Assembly (NCBI GenBank): GCA_028023455.1
Contig: JAQFVV010012512.1
Location: forward strand, 1,408,413-1,472,412
DNA: 64,000 nt
Reading direction: 5' to 3'
Source of the DNA: Epiperipatus broadwayi
Lineage: Eukaryota; Onychophora; Udeonychophora; Euonychophora; Peripatidae
The translations under genes and the position numbers were made by a program. Below the pieces are notes generated by a model, which was not told the DNA's origin, searched no databases, and worked only from the letters and a program-made list of their open reading frames with translations. This document shows, one piece after another, positions 47,090 to 58,371 of this stretch; within the stretch, counting starts at the first letter, position 1; each line of letters opens with the position of its first letter.

Positions 47090-47460
47090 ATTTCCAGTGA
47101 ATGATCAATTTTTCATCATTTTATTTATTAATATAATTATACTGTTTATTTAATAAGTTGTCTAAATGACTGATTTTTTTATTTCTTTAAATCGTTTTCC
47201 ACTTGTCAAATAAAAGCACTGTCAAAGTAAACATTTTCTTTACATTCCCGTTACAAATAAGCGAATGTTCAGGAAATACATGTAAATTAACCCATAGAAT
47301 ATGCAATTTCTTATAAAAATTCATATTAGTGAATTTGATTTGATTCACATCACCTATCATTTTATAAATAATACATTTGTTGACTTTATAAACAACATCC
47401 TTTCTATTAATAATATACCAATATTTGATACAGTATTAAAATGAGAATATAGCAATGATG
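47090..47460 (-). pseudogene. PLE C-terminal relic, unit C
   Basis: Minus-strand counterpart of the relics in A and B, more decayed. The IIYKM-like linker and the tail before an AATAAACAGT are recognisable by alignment only. Confidence 0.55.
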
Positions 47461-47659
47461 TAATAATACACACTATTCTTTATAAACAGTAATGAAATCC
47501 ATGTTTTCTCTTTAATATTATTCTTCCACTATCTATGCCTAAATGTATATAATGTAAATGAAATATCGTAAGTATATATTTCAGTATAAAATTTTTAAAA
47601 ATATTTCTTTAAAAGAATGATCTAAATTCAGTTAGTTTACATATAAGAGGAATATTTGA

Positions 47660-48110
47660 CTTGAGATGAAAAAACCCCTACTTGGCAAAGGTTTTATAAA
47701 CATTTTATAGTTGATTATATTCCTTTCATAAAATTAAATCAAAATATTTTATGTACAGTGTTCTAATATTAAAAATACTAGCAAATTAATTTCTAATGGA
47801 AAGAATACTGCTGATAAAATGGCTAATGTATTATTATTTCTAAAGTGGTGGGTTTATGTAGACCTAGTTACATCACTGATTCATAATGTGTATTGAAAAA
47901 GATAATTTGTGAAAAATAAACTTTTGTATATACTAAATTGTAATGTTCAGATCATAAATGACAATGTTTTGAATGTAGATATAGAAAATGACTTGAAAAC
48001 CAGCAACATCAAAGAGTCATATTTTATTAATATGATGGTCAATTTATTAAATAAACACCACAATTAGGTTAATATACATAATGGAATGTTGGCTATTTAG
48101 ATGGAAATGT
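47660..48110 (+). pseudogene. PLE C-terminal relic on the plus strand
   Basis: It reads CSNIKNTSKLISNGKNTADK, matching the linker of the element at 4582 (GANTGRLVINGKDSIDK). Then, at 47960-48085, ENDLKTSNIKESYFINMM and VNLLNKHHN match the PLE tail. Stops and frameshifts are present. It faces the relic at 47090-47460. Confidence 0.6.
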
Positions 48111-48114
48111 TAAT

Positions 48115-51100
48115 ATATAACTTTAATGAGATTTAATTTCTTTTTACATTTTAAATGTTAATTTTCAATTCTGTTTAAAAATCAAATTTCATTGTGTCAC
48201 ATCACATTATGTAATTTTTAAGTTGTTAATTACAATTAAAAATCAATTTTAATTTTTGTCAAATTTAATTGTGCCCACCACTGTTACTCACATTTTAAAA
48301 ATAAACTTGTGGACACTAAATGATTAATTGATTACGTACTCTTTATAAAAAGTAAAAATAGAACGTGATTTAAAATCAAAAACAACAACATACATAGTAT
48401 TTTTCATCTATAACGTTTGAACTGATTTACAAAATAAGGAAATCCTGATTTTAAATGAATTATGAACATCTTTATTGCATAAAATCTATTAACAGTACTA
48501 TTATAATATGCTAAAAATATTGAAATAATTAGATGTAAGTCTAACTCTGATAATGTGCTATTACTTTAAGTATGACGTGTGAGTGTGCAAAAAGTAATAG
48601 CGCATTATTGGAGCTCGACTTCTGATCTAATAATTTTTATTGCATAAAAGAAAACCGCATACAAAGATATTAAGAAGAAGCATGAATCACATAACTTCAA
48701 AACTGCATTTAAAAAATCTGCATAAAATGAGACCTGCATATATATATATATATATATGTGTGTGTTTTATTATAATGCTGGAAGTGTTTAGGCAATAGAT
48801 TATATGATGGTGAAATATTTAATATTAATGAAGACTAGCCATTTTAATTGCCATAGCATTTCATATCATGTGATAAATTTACTTTCATAATTATAACTTA
48901 TTTTCTCATAGACCAATATTTCTCATAATTGCTAGCTCATTAATATCTGCTTTTATAGTTTTTTTATAAATTACACATACATACATACACGTGTGACGTT
49001 TATAATTATTATGAAATGCTGCCATAAATAATTAGATAGACATTTTAATAAAAATTAACAATTTACTAATACCAAAAAAATATTTATTTACAAAAGCACT
49101 TTTAAAATATCACCCCCTATCTTCTAGAAGTAAAGTGCAGTTTCTTTTGCAGAGGTAATAATAATAAAAGAAAAATAATTTCAAAAAAAATTACAGATAA
49201 TTATTGCATTCCCAACATGAAGAAATAAAAAAAATATCAATAATCAAAATAACTTTATTTCACCTCTGATTTTAGAGCTTATTAAAGTTCCTAAGTTTAA
49301 GTATGTACTGTCTATTTGATCCTCTGTTATGTGTACACATATTTCATATTCATCTTTTTAAATACCATGATAAGTTCTATGCTTTAATAGGTGGTGATTG
49401 ATTCCACTAAAATAAGCTGTCCATTTTATTGGTTGATAGATTTTTTTTTTCATGTTATTTAGCATACACATTTGTAAAATAAAGTATTTGTGGCACCTAA
49501 ACATTAGCCCAGACACCAATATTGATTACAGATAATTCTGGACACTATGGTTGGCAGCCATGTTTTTTATTATGCATTTTTTTGGGCATAGTTATCCTGT
49601 AATCAGTAATGAATTTGTTTTTTCTTTTTAATATTAAAAATATCAATAATTTGATCATAAATTTCTGTTAACTTTAAAAAATAGCAATGAATGTATTATA
49701 AATTTCATTCACAATATGTAATTATTTTTTATATATCATTATGCTTAAATGCTAACAGGTTCATAATACTGGTTTTACATTCTAAATACATAAGCTTCCT
49801 CATCATTCTTTTTTTTTAAAATCATATTCCTCAAAATGATTACAATTTGGAATCTTACATCAACAGAAGAACAGACAATTCAGTATTTTCAAAACAATGG
49901 TATATTGCACTTCCAAGAAGTGTGTAATAATGGTCATGATATGAGACTATTTTCAATCAGATACACAATGGCAATATAATATGTAAGCTTGTCATAAATG
50001 AATATTCCTTTGGAAAAGAACATGGTCAGAGAGCTTGAGAATGTCATTTCTGATTGTAGTCAGATTTATTTATAGCTGGTGTGAATAATTAATGACCTGT
50101 TATGCAAAATCAGAGGTTGTAAAAAAATAGAAATCAATGAAAATCATCTAAGCAAGCAGAAAAAACATGTCCACAGCAGTGTTTATTCAGTGACTGATGC
50201 AGTGACTTGTGAGTGCTTTTTAATAACTGTTTCATGGAGAACAGCTACTATTTTTATGGGTGCTATTAAAGAAAATGATGGATCTAATTTCTTTGGTTTT
50301 CTGGAAAGTATATTCTCATAACAACAAAAAACTTTGGAATTTACATCCAATCTTATTTATTAGTATGTATGTGGCAATACATGCACAAAAAAGATAAATT
50401 TGTAGTGATTTTGCAGGCCATTAGGGATTTCACGCTGCTGACATTAATAACCCATGTTAGTCACATTGTATTTTTTTAATTCATTGTCTTATTTACACAG
50501 GTTTTGTTTTATATGAAAAAATCTGTATAGCATGAATTATTAAATATATTTTTTTTATTTTAAAATTTATTGTCATAAGTTTATGTTCATTTTGTGAATG
50601 AAATTTATAGTACACATATTGCTATTTTTATTAATAAATACAATATATCCATTAGGGTTGTGGGATAACTAGGCCCCTGAAAATGTATAATAAAAACAGC
50701 TCTCATTCTTTGTATCTGGAATTATCCATAATCAATTTTGGTATCCAAGGTAATATTTGTCATTCTGGTCCTGTTAAATGCATTGACTATTATGATAATA
50801 TTTAAAAGAATATTTTTAGCTATTAAAATAAGTGATTTGAGGTATCTCAATGAATGTTGCACAGAATTGATAAGTAGAAATATTAAAAAAGCTTTTGGGA
50901 AAAAACATCCCTCTTTTCTTTACAGTTATTCATCCTTCTCTCTTCCTGTGCTCTACAGCATACCATTCAAATAAAACTTTTTGCAGAAAAAGACATTCTG
51001 GAAGAACAGTCATCTCTGATGATTAGTGCAGTAGAAGTTATTAAGATTAGATTCAATCACTGATATTGGATATTTCTTTAGAAATATTATTTTCCAGTTC

Positions 51101-51289
51101 TCTTATTAAAAAGTTAGCGACTTTTTACTCACCATTTTTAACAACGTTTTACACAGAAACTTACAGTAGAAAATTATTATATTTTTCCTCTTATAAATTA
51201 GGGTTCTTTACTCTAAGTCAGAAGTAGGCAGAAAGAAAAGAAATTCACATTTATAACTCAATTTTTTTATTATTATTTGACAAACTAAC
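48115..51289. other. 3.2 kb without recognisable features
   Basis: AT-rich, with a (TA)n at 48738-48759 and poly(A)/(T) runs. The frame 50738-50974 (MVSKVIFVILVLLNALTIMI and on) is hydrophobic at its start but has no supporting homology. The stretch at 49980-50350 is less AT-rich than its surroundings and might be old transposon debris; I see no protein in it. Confidence 0.35.
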
Positions 51290-51303
51290 AAAAGTTTTAC
51301 TTT

Positions 51304-51406
51304 GTCAAGCGTTGTTAGCCAAGATGTCATCGCAACCGCCTTGCAAGCAAGTAGTTGGTTGCAGACAGTGGGTTCGCGTCCCGGCCGATGCTATGACATA
51401 TGGAAG
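51304..51406 (+). mobile_element. Short tRNA-like SINE, divergent subfamily, with 14-bp target duplication
   Basis: Flanked by aaaagttttacttt at 51290-51303 and 51407-51420. It begins GTCAAGCGTTGTTAGCC and contains GGGTTCGCGTCCCGG (box B) and the GATGCTATGACA tail of family 1. The 5' half and anticodon arm differ, so a second source tRNA-like gene or a recombined copy is implied. The element is only 103 bp. Confidence 0.8.
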
Positions 51407-51744
51407 AAAAGTTTTACTTTAAATTTGTTAATTCTTATCTTTTTCATTTTTGAATTAATCACTATTGTAACTTACAAAAAAAAATATCTTCACTGGTTAA
51501 TCTTTTGGTAGATATAGTTATCTGCTAACAAAAGATATAAATTATAAAAAAAAAAAAAAGAATATTAATTAGAAACTACATACTTCCTTTTTAATCATGA
51601 AAACCAATCAACACTTAGACAATGCCACTTTTTTTTTTCACAAAGTTTAATAAATATGAATAAATTTAATATCTACCATTTTAAACACTTAATTGAACCC
51701 ATGTACCATAATGTTGTGGTATAATATACAAATAGATAGCAATA

Positions 51745-52790
51745 TTAGAAACTGACTAACTGGTCATATCAAATATTACAAGTTTTTAAAATGAAAATAA
51801 AATTAGACTGGAGAAATATTTCATTTTCACATGTGTTTTTTAAAATAATAATAGGTATTGGATTTATTCAAATATTTTTCTTTGTTAAATGATAATATGA
51901 GAATTCTATAAAACGTGCTTTTTCTTTATTTTTTCTCCAAACTTTAAGGGATAAATGATGTTAGCTAATTTATTTATTTATTATCTTTGTAAATTTATAA
52001 TTTTTTTTATTAAAATGAAGATAACTTCAAGCATTGGTGGTCGAGAAGCTTTACAAGCAGTTGTTCCGGGCTAGCGGGTTCGCTTCCCGGCTGATGCTAT
52101 GACACATGAGGAAAAAAAACTTAAAAGAAAGTAAAAATCGATTAATTTAATTAATAAAAAAAATCAACTGGTTAATTATATTGCTATATAAAATTATATG
52201 TTGTTGATGACGTTTGAATTGTCACATTATTATGTGTATATATATATATATATTGTTCAATTTTTTAAATTATTTACTAGTTAATTTATTCTAATATTGT
52301 GTACAGTGGCCAATTACAGGATATGTCAGATATTACAAGCTTCTAAAATTAACTAGTAAATAATTAAAAAAAATTGATATATATATATGTTAATATGACA
52401 AGTCAAACATAAATACGCTTTTATCAACAACATGTAATTTTATACAGCAAATATAATTAACCAGTTGATTTTTTTTGCTAATTAAATTAATCAACCTTTA
52501 CTTTCATTAAGTTATTTCTCTTTAATAATTAAAATTACAAATCAAAAATTTACAAAAATATAAAAATAAAAAGGTTGTATACAATTAAATTTTGGAAAAA
52601 ATAAAATAAAATTAAAAAAAAAACATGGTTCATAATTCTCATATATTTGAATAAAGAAAAATACTTTCATAAATTTAATAGCTACTATCATAAAAAAAAA
52701 ACAGAAGTAAAAATTAAATATTATTTATCCAGTCTAATTTTATTCTAGTTTAAGATGCTTGTAATAGCTGACATGGTCAGAGTTGGTCAC
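51745..52790. mobile_element. Long imperfect foldback, about 1.05 kb
   Basis: The left arm, 51745-52290, and right arm, 52345-52790, are inverted copies. Inner pairs include tcaactggttaattatatt with aatataattaaccagttga. Outer pairs include tttattcaaatatttttctt with aagaaaaatactttc and ataaaattagactgg with ccagtctaattttat. A family 1 SINE (52028-52120) interrupts the left arm only. No coding capacity. Confidence 0.75.
52028..52120 (+). mobile_element. Short tRNA-like SINE (family 1) inside a foldback arm
   Basis: Begins AAGCATTGGTGGTCGAGAAG, then TTTACAAGCAG, GGGTTCGCTTCCCGGC (box B) and GATGCTATGACACATGAG followed by an A-run. About 15 bp of the D-arm to anticodon-arm region is missing. The opposite foldback arm (about 52505) shows the empty site. 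Flanking AACTT may be the duplication. Confidence 0.82.
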
Positions 52791-52809
52791 TGTTTATTAT
52801 ATATGCTTT

Positions 52810-52925
52810 TAAGCTAGATGTAATTATAGGGGATTTGAACCCAGACATCAAGCTCCCTTCTGTCATCCACTCCATCTTATATGACTGATACACACGACCA
52901 TATAATGCAAAAAAAAAATAATTGA
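52810..52925 (-). mobile_element. Family 2 retroposon fragment (tRNA-like part)
   Basis: On the minus strand: GTGGTC-like box A region ggtcgtgtgtatcag, then gatggagtggatgacag, and box B GGGTTCAAATCCCC. The hammerhead part upstream is missing. Same module as 54240-54310. Confidence 0.6.
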
Positions 52926-52999
52926 TCTTCACTATATATATATATAATAATCAAAACAAGTTATAAATTTCATAACTTGCCTTTAAGCTTGCATTTTAT

Positions 53000-53663
53000 G
53001 ATCACTAGATGGAGCTTACCAATCAGCTTCAAACAAGCTTTGTTTACACAAATGCCAAAAGAGATAGAATTCAAAATCTCTATCATTGGCACCCACCTCC
53101 AGACCAGCTAGTTTTGAGCTTATTGGCTCACGTCAGTGAAGGACTGGGAGACTAGAAACTAGACCTAAAATACCAGCTGTAAAGTCAGCACTTATCAAAC
53201 ATGTTTCTATCACTTTAAAAGCATAGATTTTTTATACATGTAAATGTCTTCAAACTCAGCTAACAAACCAGATAGCTATATAGGTCTGAAATCAGTTCAG
53301 TTTCACCATATCTTAAATGTAGCTTTGAAGTTTTTTGCAATGCTATATATTGTAGAGGCTTTTACTATATGGTGAAACTGATTTCAGACCCATATAGCTA
53401 TCTGGTTTGTTAGGCTGAGTTTGAAGACATTTATATGTCTAATAAATTCATGCTTTCAAATTGTAGAAATGGGTTTGATAAGTGCTGACTTTAGAGTTGG
53501 TTATTTTATGTCTAGTTTCTAGTCTCCCAGCCCTTCACTGATGTGATCCAATAAGCTTGAAACCATCTGGTCTGGACGTGGGTGACAAAAGAAATCTATC
53601 TCTTTCGACATTTATGTAAACAAAGCTTGTTTGGAGCTGATTGGTAATCTCCATTTAGTGATC
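53000..53663. mobile_element. Long near-perfect foldback, about 664 bp
   Basis: The ends gatcactagatggagctta and ctccatttagtgatc are related to the TIR element at 39615. The arms run about 53000-53325 and 53345-53663 and pair throughout, for example gtctgaaatcagttcag with ctgatttcagac. It appears to be an inverted dimer of the TIR family with extra interior sequence. A transcript would form a hairpin of about 320 bp. Confidence 0.85.
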
Positions 53664-53689
53664 ATATATATATATAAATGCTCAATCTA

Positions 53690-54330
53690 TATTAAGATAG
53701 TAAACCTTCAATGTTTAATGGATATGCTTTAGTCATTGCCACTTTTCAAGTTTTTAATTGCCCCTATCATTGAAAATCTGATGCTAGCAAGTTCAAAGCC
53801 CTTGTTTGTGAATTTTATTGTAATATCCATGTTAACCATAAGTCATTCTGACCCTCATATGCAGGACCTTAACCCCATTTAAATACACAGAAGAGAGATG
53901 GGCAGAATACAGGCTGAATATAGTATTTTAAATATGGCTGAAAAGTTTGAAAGTGGAGAGGAGTGAAGCCTATCCGTGTGCAGGACCTTAACCCCATTCA
54001 AATACAGAGAAGAGAGATGGGCAAAATACAGGATGAATATATAGTATTTTAAATATGGCTGAAAAGTTTGAAAGTGGAGAGGATTGCAGCCTATCCATTA
54101 AATTTAAGATTTGCTATCTTAATATAAACTGAACACATATTTGTGTCAAATAGATGATGAGCTGGACCAACTGATAAGTGCTGTTTCAGCACAAAATATG
54201 AATATTGAAGATTATTTATCTTTTGTGTATGTATGTGGTCATGTGCATTGGTTGAATAAAATGGAATGGATGACAAAAGGGAGCTTGACAGTCTTGGATT
54301 AAAGCCCCTATAATTACACTTAGCTTAAAA
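53690..54330 (+). mobile_element. Family 2 retroposon copy with internal duplication
   Basis: Order: body, then a tandem duplication of about 119 bp (53870-54105), then a decayed hammerhead (54166-54208), then a tRNA-like module with ggtcatgtgcattgg and a decayed box B ggattaaagcccc (54240-54310). Confidence 0.6.
53870..54105 (+). repeat. Tandem duplication, unit about 119 bp
   Basis: Two units starting gcaggaccttaaccccatt, each ending gaagcctatcc or gcagcctatcc, with few differences. Not seen in the other family 2 copies. Confidence 0.8.
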
Positions 54331-54604
54331 GTACATATAATATACTTGTACTGAAATATTAAATATTTAGTCTGTATTTTGCCCAGCCATTTTCTGTGTA
54401 TTTAAATTGGCTTATGGTTTGCATATGCAAGATCAGAATGACTTACAGTCAACCTAAGTATGACAACAAAATTGGAAAACAAGGGTTTTAAACATGCCAT
54501 CATCAGATATTTAATGATATGGATATCTAAAAAATTGGGAAGTAGAGAAGATTGTAGCCTATTCATTAAAGTTTGAAGGTTTTCTATTTTCATATAAACT
54601 GAGC

Positions 54605-54770
54605 AATTTTAAACTGATTCCAAGAGATTGCAAAAGACCCAGAAAGAGACCACATGTGAGATGGATGGATAAAATAAGAAAGGTGCAGGGGTAGTATGGA
54701 AAAGAGAAGCTAAAGATCAGAGATGGATTAAACTTGGAGACCTTTATACTGCTGTGGATTGATAATGTTT
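54605..54770 (+). pseudogene. 3' end of an RTE- or CR1-type LINE
   Basis: It reads RWMDKIRK-like debris, then GVVWKREAKD, W.KLGDLYTAVD, matching the C-terminal WxxxAxDRxxWRxLG pattern widely seen in RTE and related LINEs. The tail TAATGATGAT resembles the short tandem 3' tails of such elements. About 165 bp, heavily truncated. Confidence 0.55.
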
Positions 54771-54807
54771 AATAATGATGATATGTGTGTGGGAGATGAT
54801 GATCTGG

Positions 54808-54850
54808 ACCAACTGATGAGTGCTGGTTCAGCACAAAAATACATATATTG
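54808..54850 (+). ncRNA. Decayed hammerhead-like motif with perfect stem II
   Basis: ACCAA CTGATGA is followed by a perfect stem II GTGCTG gtt CAGCAC, but then AAAA in place of GAAA, so the essential G12 is lost. The helix III region acatata and TTG follow. Probably inactive. It shows what the family's stem II looked like. Confidence 0.5.
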
Positions 54851-55179
54851 ATCATTTATATTTTTCACATGTTGGTTGTGTGTATTGATTGTATAACATG
54901 GAGTAGATGACAAAATGGAGCTTAAAAGTTAAATTCAAATTCGCTATAATTATATATATTCTAATTATATTATAATCACAGCATATTTTTAAGCCTAACT
55001 CAATCATATCACAACTACCCATCAGCTGAGAATTCAGAACAAGCTCTCACACTAAAGATATATTTGAAAATATACTCAAGAAAATCATATAATCAAACAA
55101 GCTGTAAGCAAGTCATATAGCAAATAAGCCCAAGTAAGCTGTATAGCAAGCAAGACATAAATAAAGCACCCTTAATTTT

Positions 55180-55253
55180 ATAGATGGATGGATGGATAGA
55201 TATACAGATGGACAGGTGGATGGATGGACAGATAGATAGGTACATAGATAGAT
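55180..55253. repeat. GGAT/GATA microsatellite
   Basis: Repeats of GATG, GATA and GACA words. Unremarkable. Confidence 0.8.
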
Positions 55254-55403
55254 TTGGTTCATTGATTGATTGATTTTTCTAGTCCATCACACATTTCTGG
55301 CATAATGAAAGCCATTAACCCCAGAATGCACATTTTGGAAACCAGAACTCACAATTCATGCAGATCACAATCTCTTACATATATCTTCCTCACTTGTTTA
55401 CCC

Positions 55404-55407
<4 letters not shown>

Positions 55408-55461
<54 letters not shown>
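55408..55461. repeat. (AT)27 microsatellite
   Basis: An uninterrupted AT run of about 54 bp, followed by a C-rich stretch. A second run is at 55535-55556. Confidence 0.95.
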
Positions 55462-55464
<3 letters not shown>

Positions 55465-55779
55465 TTCCCCTCTTCCCCCCCCCTCCCTTGTTTCCACACC
55501 CAAAAAAAAAACACCTTTATCCAAAACATTAGAATATATATATATATATATATATACTGCATTATTATACAGGTGTCAACACTTGATTTTCTTTCCCATG
55601 TTAACAGTTTTGATATCTTTCACTACACCGTTCTTGTAAAAGGCAGAAACTGGATCTTACCCCATAATAGTATTGTGTGGAGTTTACTATATTTCAAATT
55701 ATATTTTTATTTTAGTGCATCTTTCATCTTAGCTCAATTATATCACAACCATCCAGTTTATAATAAAAGTCTTAAAATG

Positions 55780-56660
55780 AATTGATAGGGAAATTGGAGC
55801 AGTAGCCAAAGATTCTATAAAATGGAGAGCAGTTGGCCAATAGGGATACCTCTAAGTGGTATTATTTATAGCATCATTCTGGCAAAGGTTGAAAATAATG
55901 ATCTTGCATAAATATTTTGTTTATATATGTGCTGGAGGATCAAATCAATAATTTATGGCTAGATCTTGAAAATATGTCACCACTAGAATGGACTATTGAA
56001 GGAGAAGTCATAACTCATGAAATAAATTTACTTGACATACGTATCCAAAAAAAATAAAAATAAAGCTTAAACCATTACAAATCAGGGGAGCCATTCGACC
56101 AATGTCAAAAGACTCTTTAGAACATAAACTGACTGCTTTTAAATGGGAAATGTTTCTTATATAGAAACAAAAATCTATGTAAATGTAATACAGAAAGCAC
56201 AGCATAGATGCATAAATTTCTAATCTATGGTGGCATGCTTATTAAAACAGTCAGTAAATATTACATCAATATAAAAAAGGTTAAATGCATTAATAATATG
56301 CCTAAGGCTTGGATAAACCTTTTTTATGCTCCACATATTGCAAATAACTATAGAACTATTTGGCTAACAAGTATAGGGTTAATTTTAGATCACCAACATC
56401 TGTTAAGAGTTTGTTGAACAATACCAAAGACAAAATTCATGTGGAGCACATTCCTCAGATAGTCCATAAAATTACATGTTTTAATTCATCCTGCAATAGA
56501 TCCATGAGAATTACCCAACATGCATATCTATACAACAGAGCTAAACTAAAGACTGAATGCAGATCTATATTTTTGACTGTAAATACATCATGGATCATAC
56601 ATTTTCTCCATTCAATATTAAAATGGTTTGCTCAAAGAGAGAATTTATAGGAAAAGAAAA
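55780..56660 (+). pseudogene. PLE relic: RT motif B to start of GIY-YIG
   Basis: Motif-B-like WPIGIPLSGIIYS lies at about 55835-55875; the YVDD block appears lost in an adjoining gap. LEDQINNLWLDLENMS then PLEWTIEGEVITHEINLLDI (about 55935-56045) corresponds to LTWTITSEDREKSVKYLDL of the intact copy. GEPFDQ-type thumb debris and a final NNTKDKIHVEHIPQIVHKITC (about 56410-56475) are the lead-in to the GIY-YIG domain. Multiple frameshifts. A different PLE subfamily from that at 4582. Confidence 0.65.
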
Positions 56661-56917
56661 TACAAAGAGACTTGGATGATTGTAAAGGATTCACATGTTC
56701 CATTGTCTGAAAAATATACCTTATTTGCATATTAGTACTCATTTACATATTTAAGCATACCTCTACTGCATAATTTTATTCATCACTATGATTATGGCAG
56801 TGTTTTGATGAATTCTAGGTCAGTGCTATTAATTTGTTTATATTATTAATAGATTACCTTTTCAACTAAACTCGAAGTTAATGAGTGTTTAAGAATATTT
56901 TATAGATATATTTAGCA

Positions 56918-57042
56918 CCTCCATACTTCCCCATTCTTTTTAAATTCATATAAATATACAACAAAAGACATCTTGGATGTCATTTGTCTTTTATTGTATC
57001 TTTATTTATACGAATTTAAAAAGAATTGGGAAGTATGGAGAT
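56918..57042. repeat. Short foldback, about 125 bp
   Basis: Arms of about 53 bp: ccatacttccccattcttt pairs with aaagaattgggaagtatgg, and acaacaaaagaca pairs with tgtcttttattgt. The loop is about 13 nt. Confidence 0.8.
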
Positions 57043-57049
57043 TGTTTAC

Positions 57050-57400
57050 TATAACTATAAAGATATTACACATGGGAAAGAGAAAGGTGATTAACTTCAT
57101 GTGTGTGTGTATGTTTAAAACTAAGAAATCAGATATATTAATCTTTATCTGAGGTTTAAAGTTTATATCTGTGTTAGAGATAATCTCTAGTTTAGATATT
57201 TGATGTATGGTGTCAAAGCTGTGAGTGTAGTAAGTTTGACAATGGTAGATAAAAATGTAAGAATTATAGTTTGTTGAAAAGAGTTTATATTGAACCAAAA
57301 AAAAAAATCTACCTTATTAACAGATGAGTGTACAAATTTTATTTTAACACCCTTAAATGTATTCCCTTCAATAGTACAATTAATATTAGAATCAAATGTA
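57050..57400. other. Gene-free stretch
   Basis: The minus-strand frame at 57002-57298 is AT-rich and overlaps the foldback; I see no protein homology. Confidence 0.35.
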
Positions 57401-57917
57401 TTAAATTATCAGCATATCTAAGAAATAACTAAAAAAATAGAAAATGATTAACACCACTATTTTTTAATAAATCCAATGTATACAGTACATCAATGGAACA
57501 ATAATATAACCAATAATCCATTCTCTCTAATCTTCTAAAATATACTATTACACATAAAATCCTCTAAGAAGAATCTTAATTTTATCTGCAAAATAATATA
57601 ATTTGATTGGATTCAATGAAAATAACATTATAAAGAATATTTATGTATTTCTAAAATAAGAAGACAGACTGATTGATACATATTTTAAATAACTAAACTA
57701 TCAAATGTACAATCACTTTCTAAACCAAATTCATCTCTTTTATTAAATGTTTTAAAAGACAGGACAGAAATTTGGCCTACATTTATATTAATTTTTAACA
57801 AATCATTCAATACATACGGTGTATGAGCACAGACTTTCACACGACCCACCACTCTCCCCACTATCTCATAACACTGATACACTTGAACACATATATGTTG
57901 AAAAGATAAATAATCAT

Positions 57918-57959
57918 CAATATACGTATTTCATGCTTAACCAGCAATCATCAGTTGGT
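57918..57959 (-). ncRNA. Hammerhead-ribozyme motif, unit 1
   Basis: Minus strand: CCAA, CTGATGA, stem II TTGCT ggtta AGCAT, GAAA, helix III region TACGTATA, then TTGA. The core nucleotides of the hammerhead are all present. Stem I is reduced to 3 pairs by one change. The pair next to the core in stem II is a T-T mismatch. Confidence 0.6.
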
Positions 57960-58325
57960 CCAGATTACCATCTCTACACATATATGCTATAAGTGCTCAG
58001 ATATATATTAAGTTAGCCAATCCTCATACTTTAATGGACAAGCTTCAATCTACTCCAATTCTTCAACCGTCCATCCAATTAAAAATCTGATGACACCCAT
58101 GTTGACCTAAGATCAATCTGACCCCTCAGACACAGGACATAGTCCATTTAATACAAGGGATGGCAGACATCTCTACTATGTAATAAGTCAAACACACAGC
58201 CTTATTATGTATCTGTGTTTATATATGTAATATATAGGGTATATGAGCACAGACTTTCACACAACCCACCACTATCTCATAACACTGATACACTTGAACA
58301 CATATATGTCGAAAAGATAAATAAT

Positions 58326-58371
58326 CACCAATATACGTATTTCATGCTAAACCAGCAATCATCAGTTGGTC
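58326..58371 (-). ncRNA. Hammerhead-ribozyme motif, unit 2 (best copy)
   Basis: Minus strand: ACCAA, CTGATGA, TTGCT ggttt AGCAT, GAAA, TACGTATA, TTGGT. ACCAA pairs with TTGGT (stem I, 5 bp). TGCT pairs with AGCA (stem II, 4 bp). A-UA pairs with UA-U in a very short helix III. The cleavage triplet would be AUA, just before TTGGT. The 5' and 3' ends lie in stem I, so it is type I. Such short helix III forms are known to work better as dimers, and this array holds two in tandem. Confidence 0.65.

Larger units (their letters stand above)
43160..47560. repeat. Diverged partial copy of the duplicated unit (unit C)
   Basis: Same order of landmarks as B 30690-35200: TATA leader, micropeptide, 167/168-residue gene, family 1 SINE and minus-strand PLE relic. 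Divergence is clearly higher (roughly 80-85% by eye in alignable parts), so this copy split earlier. Confidence 0.82.
54360..54960 (+). mobile_element. Family 2 retroposon interrupted by a LINE 3' end
   Basis: The body (54360-54600) has the catcatcagatatttaatga phrase. A LINE 3' fragment (54605-54770) interrupts it. The hammerhead-like segment at 54808-54850 and a decayed tRNA-like module (54862-54940) follow. Confidence 0.6.

Noticed and set aside
55358-55639. 93-codon frame with a YIYIYI run
   Set aside because: Pure translation of the (AT)n microsatellite.
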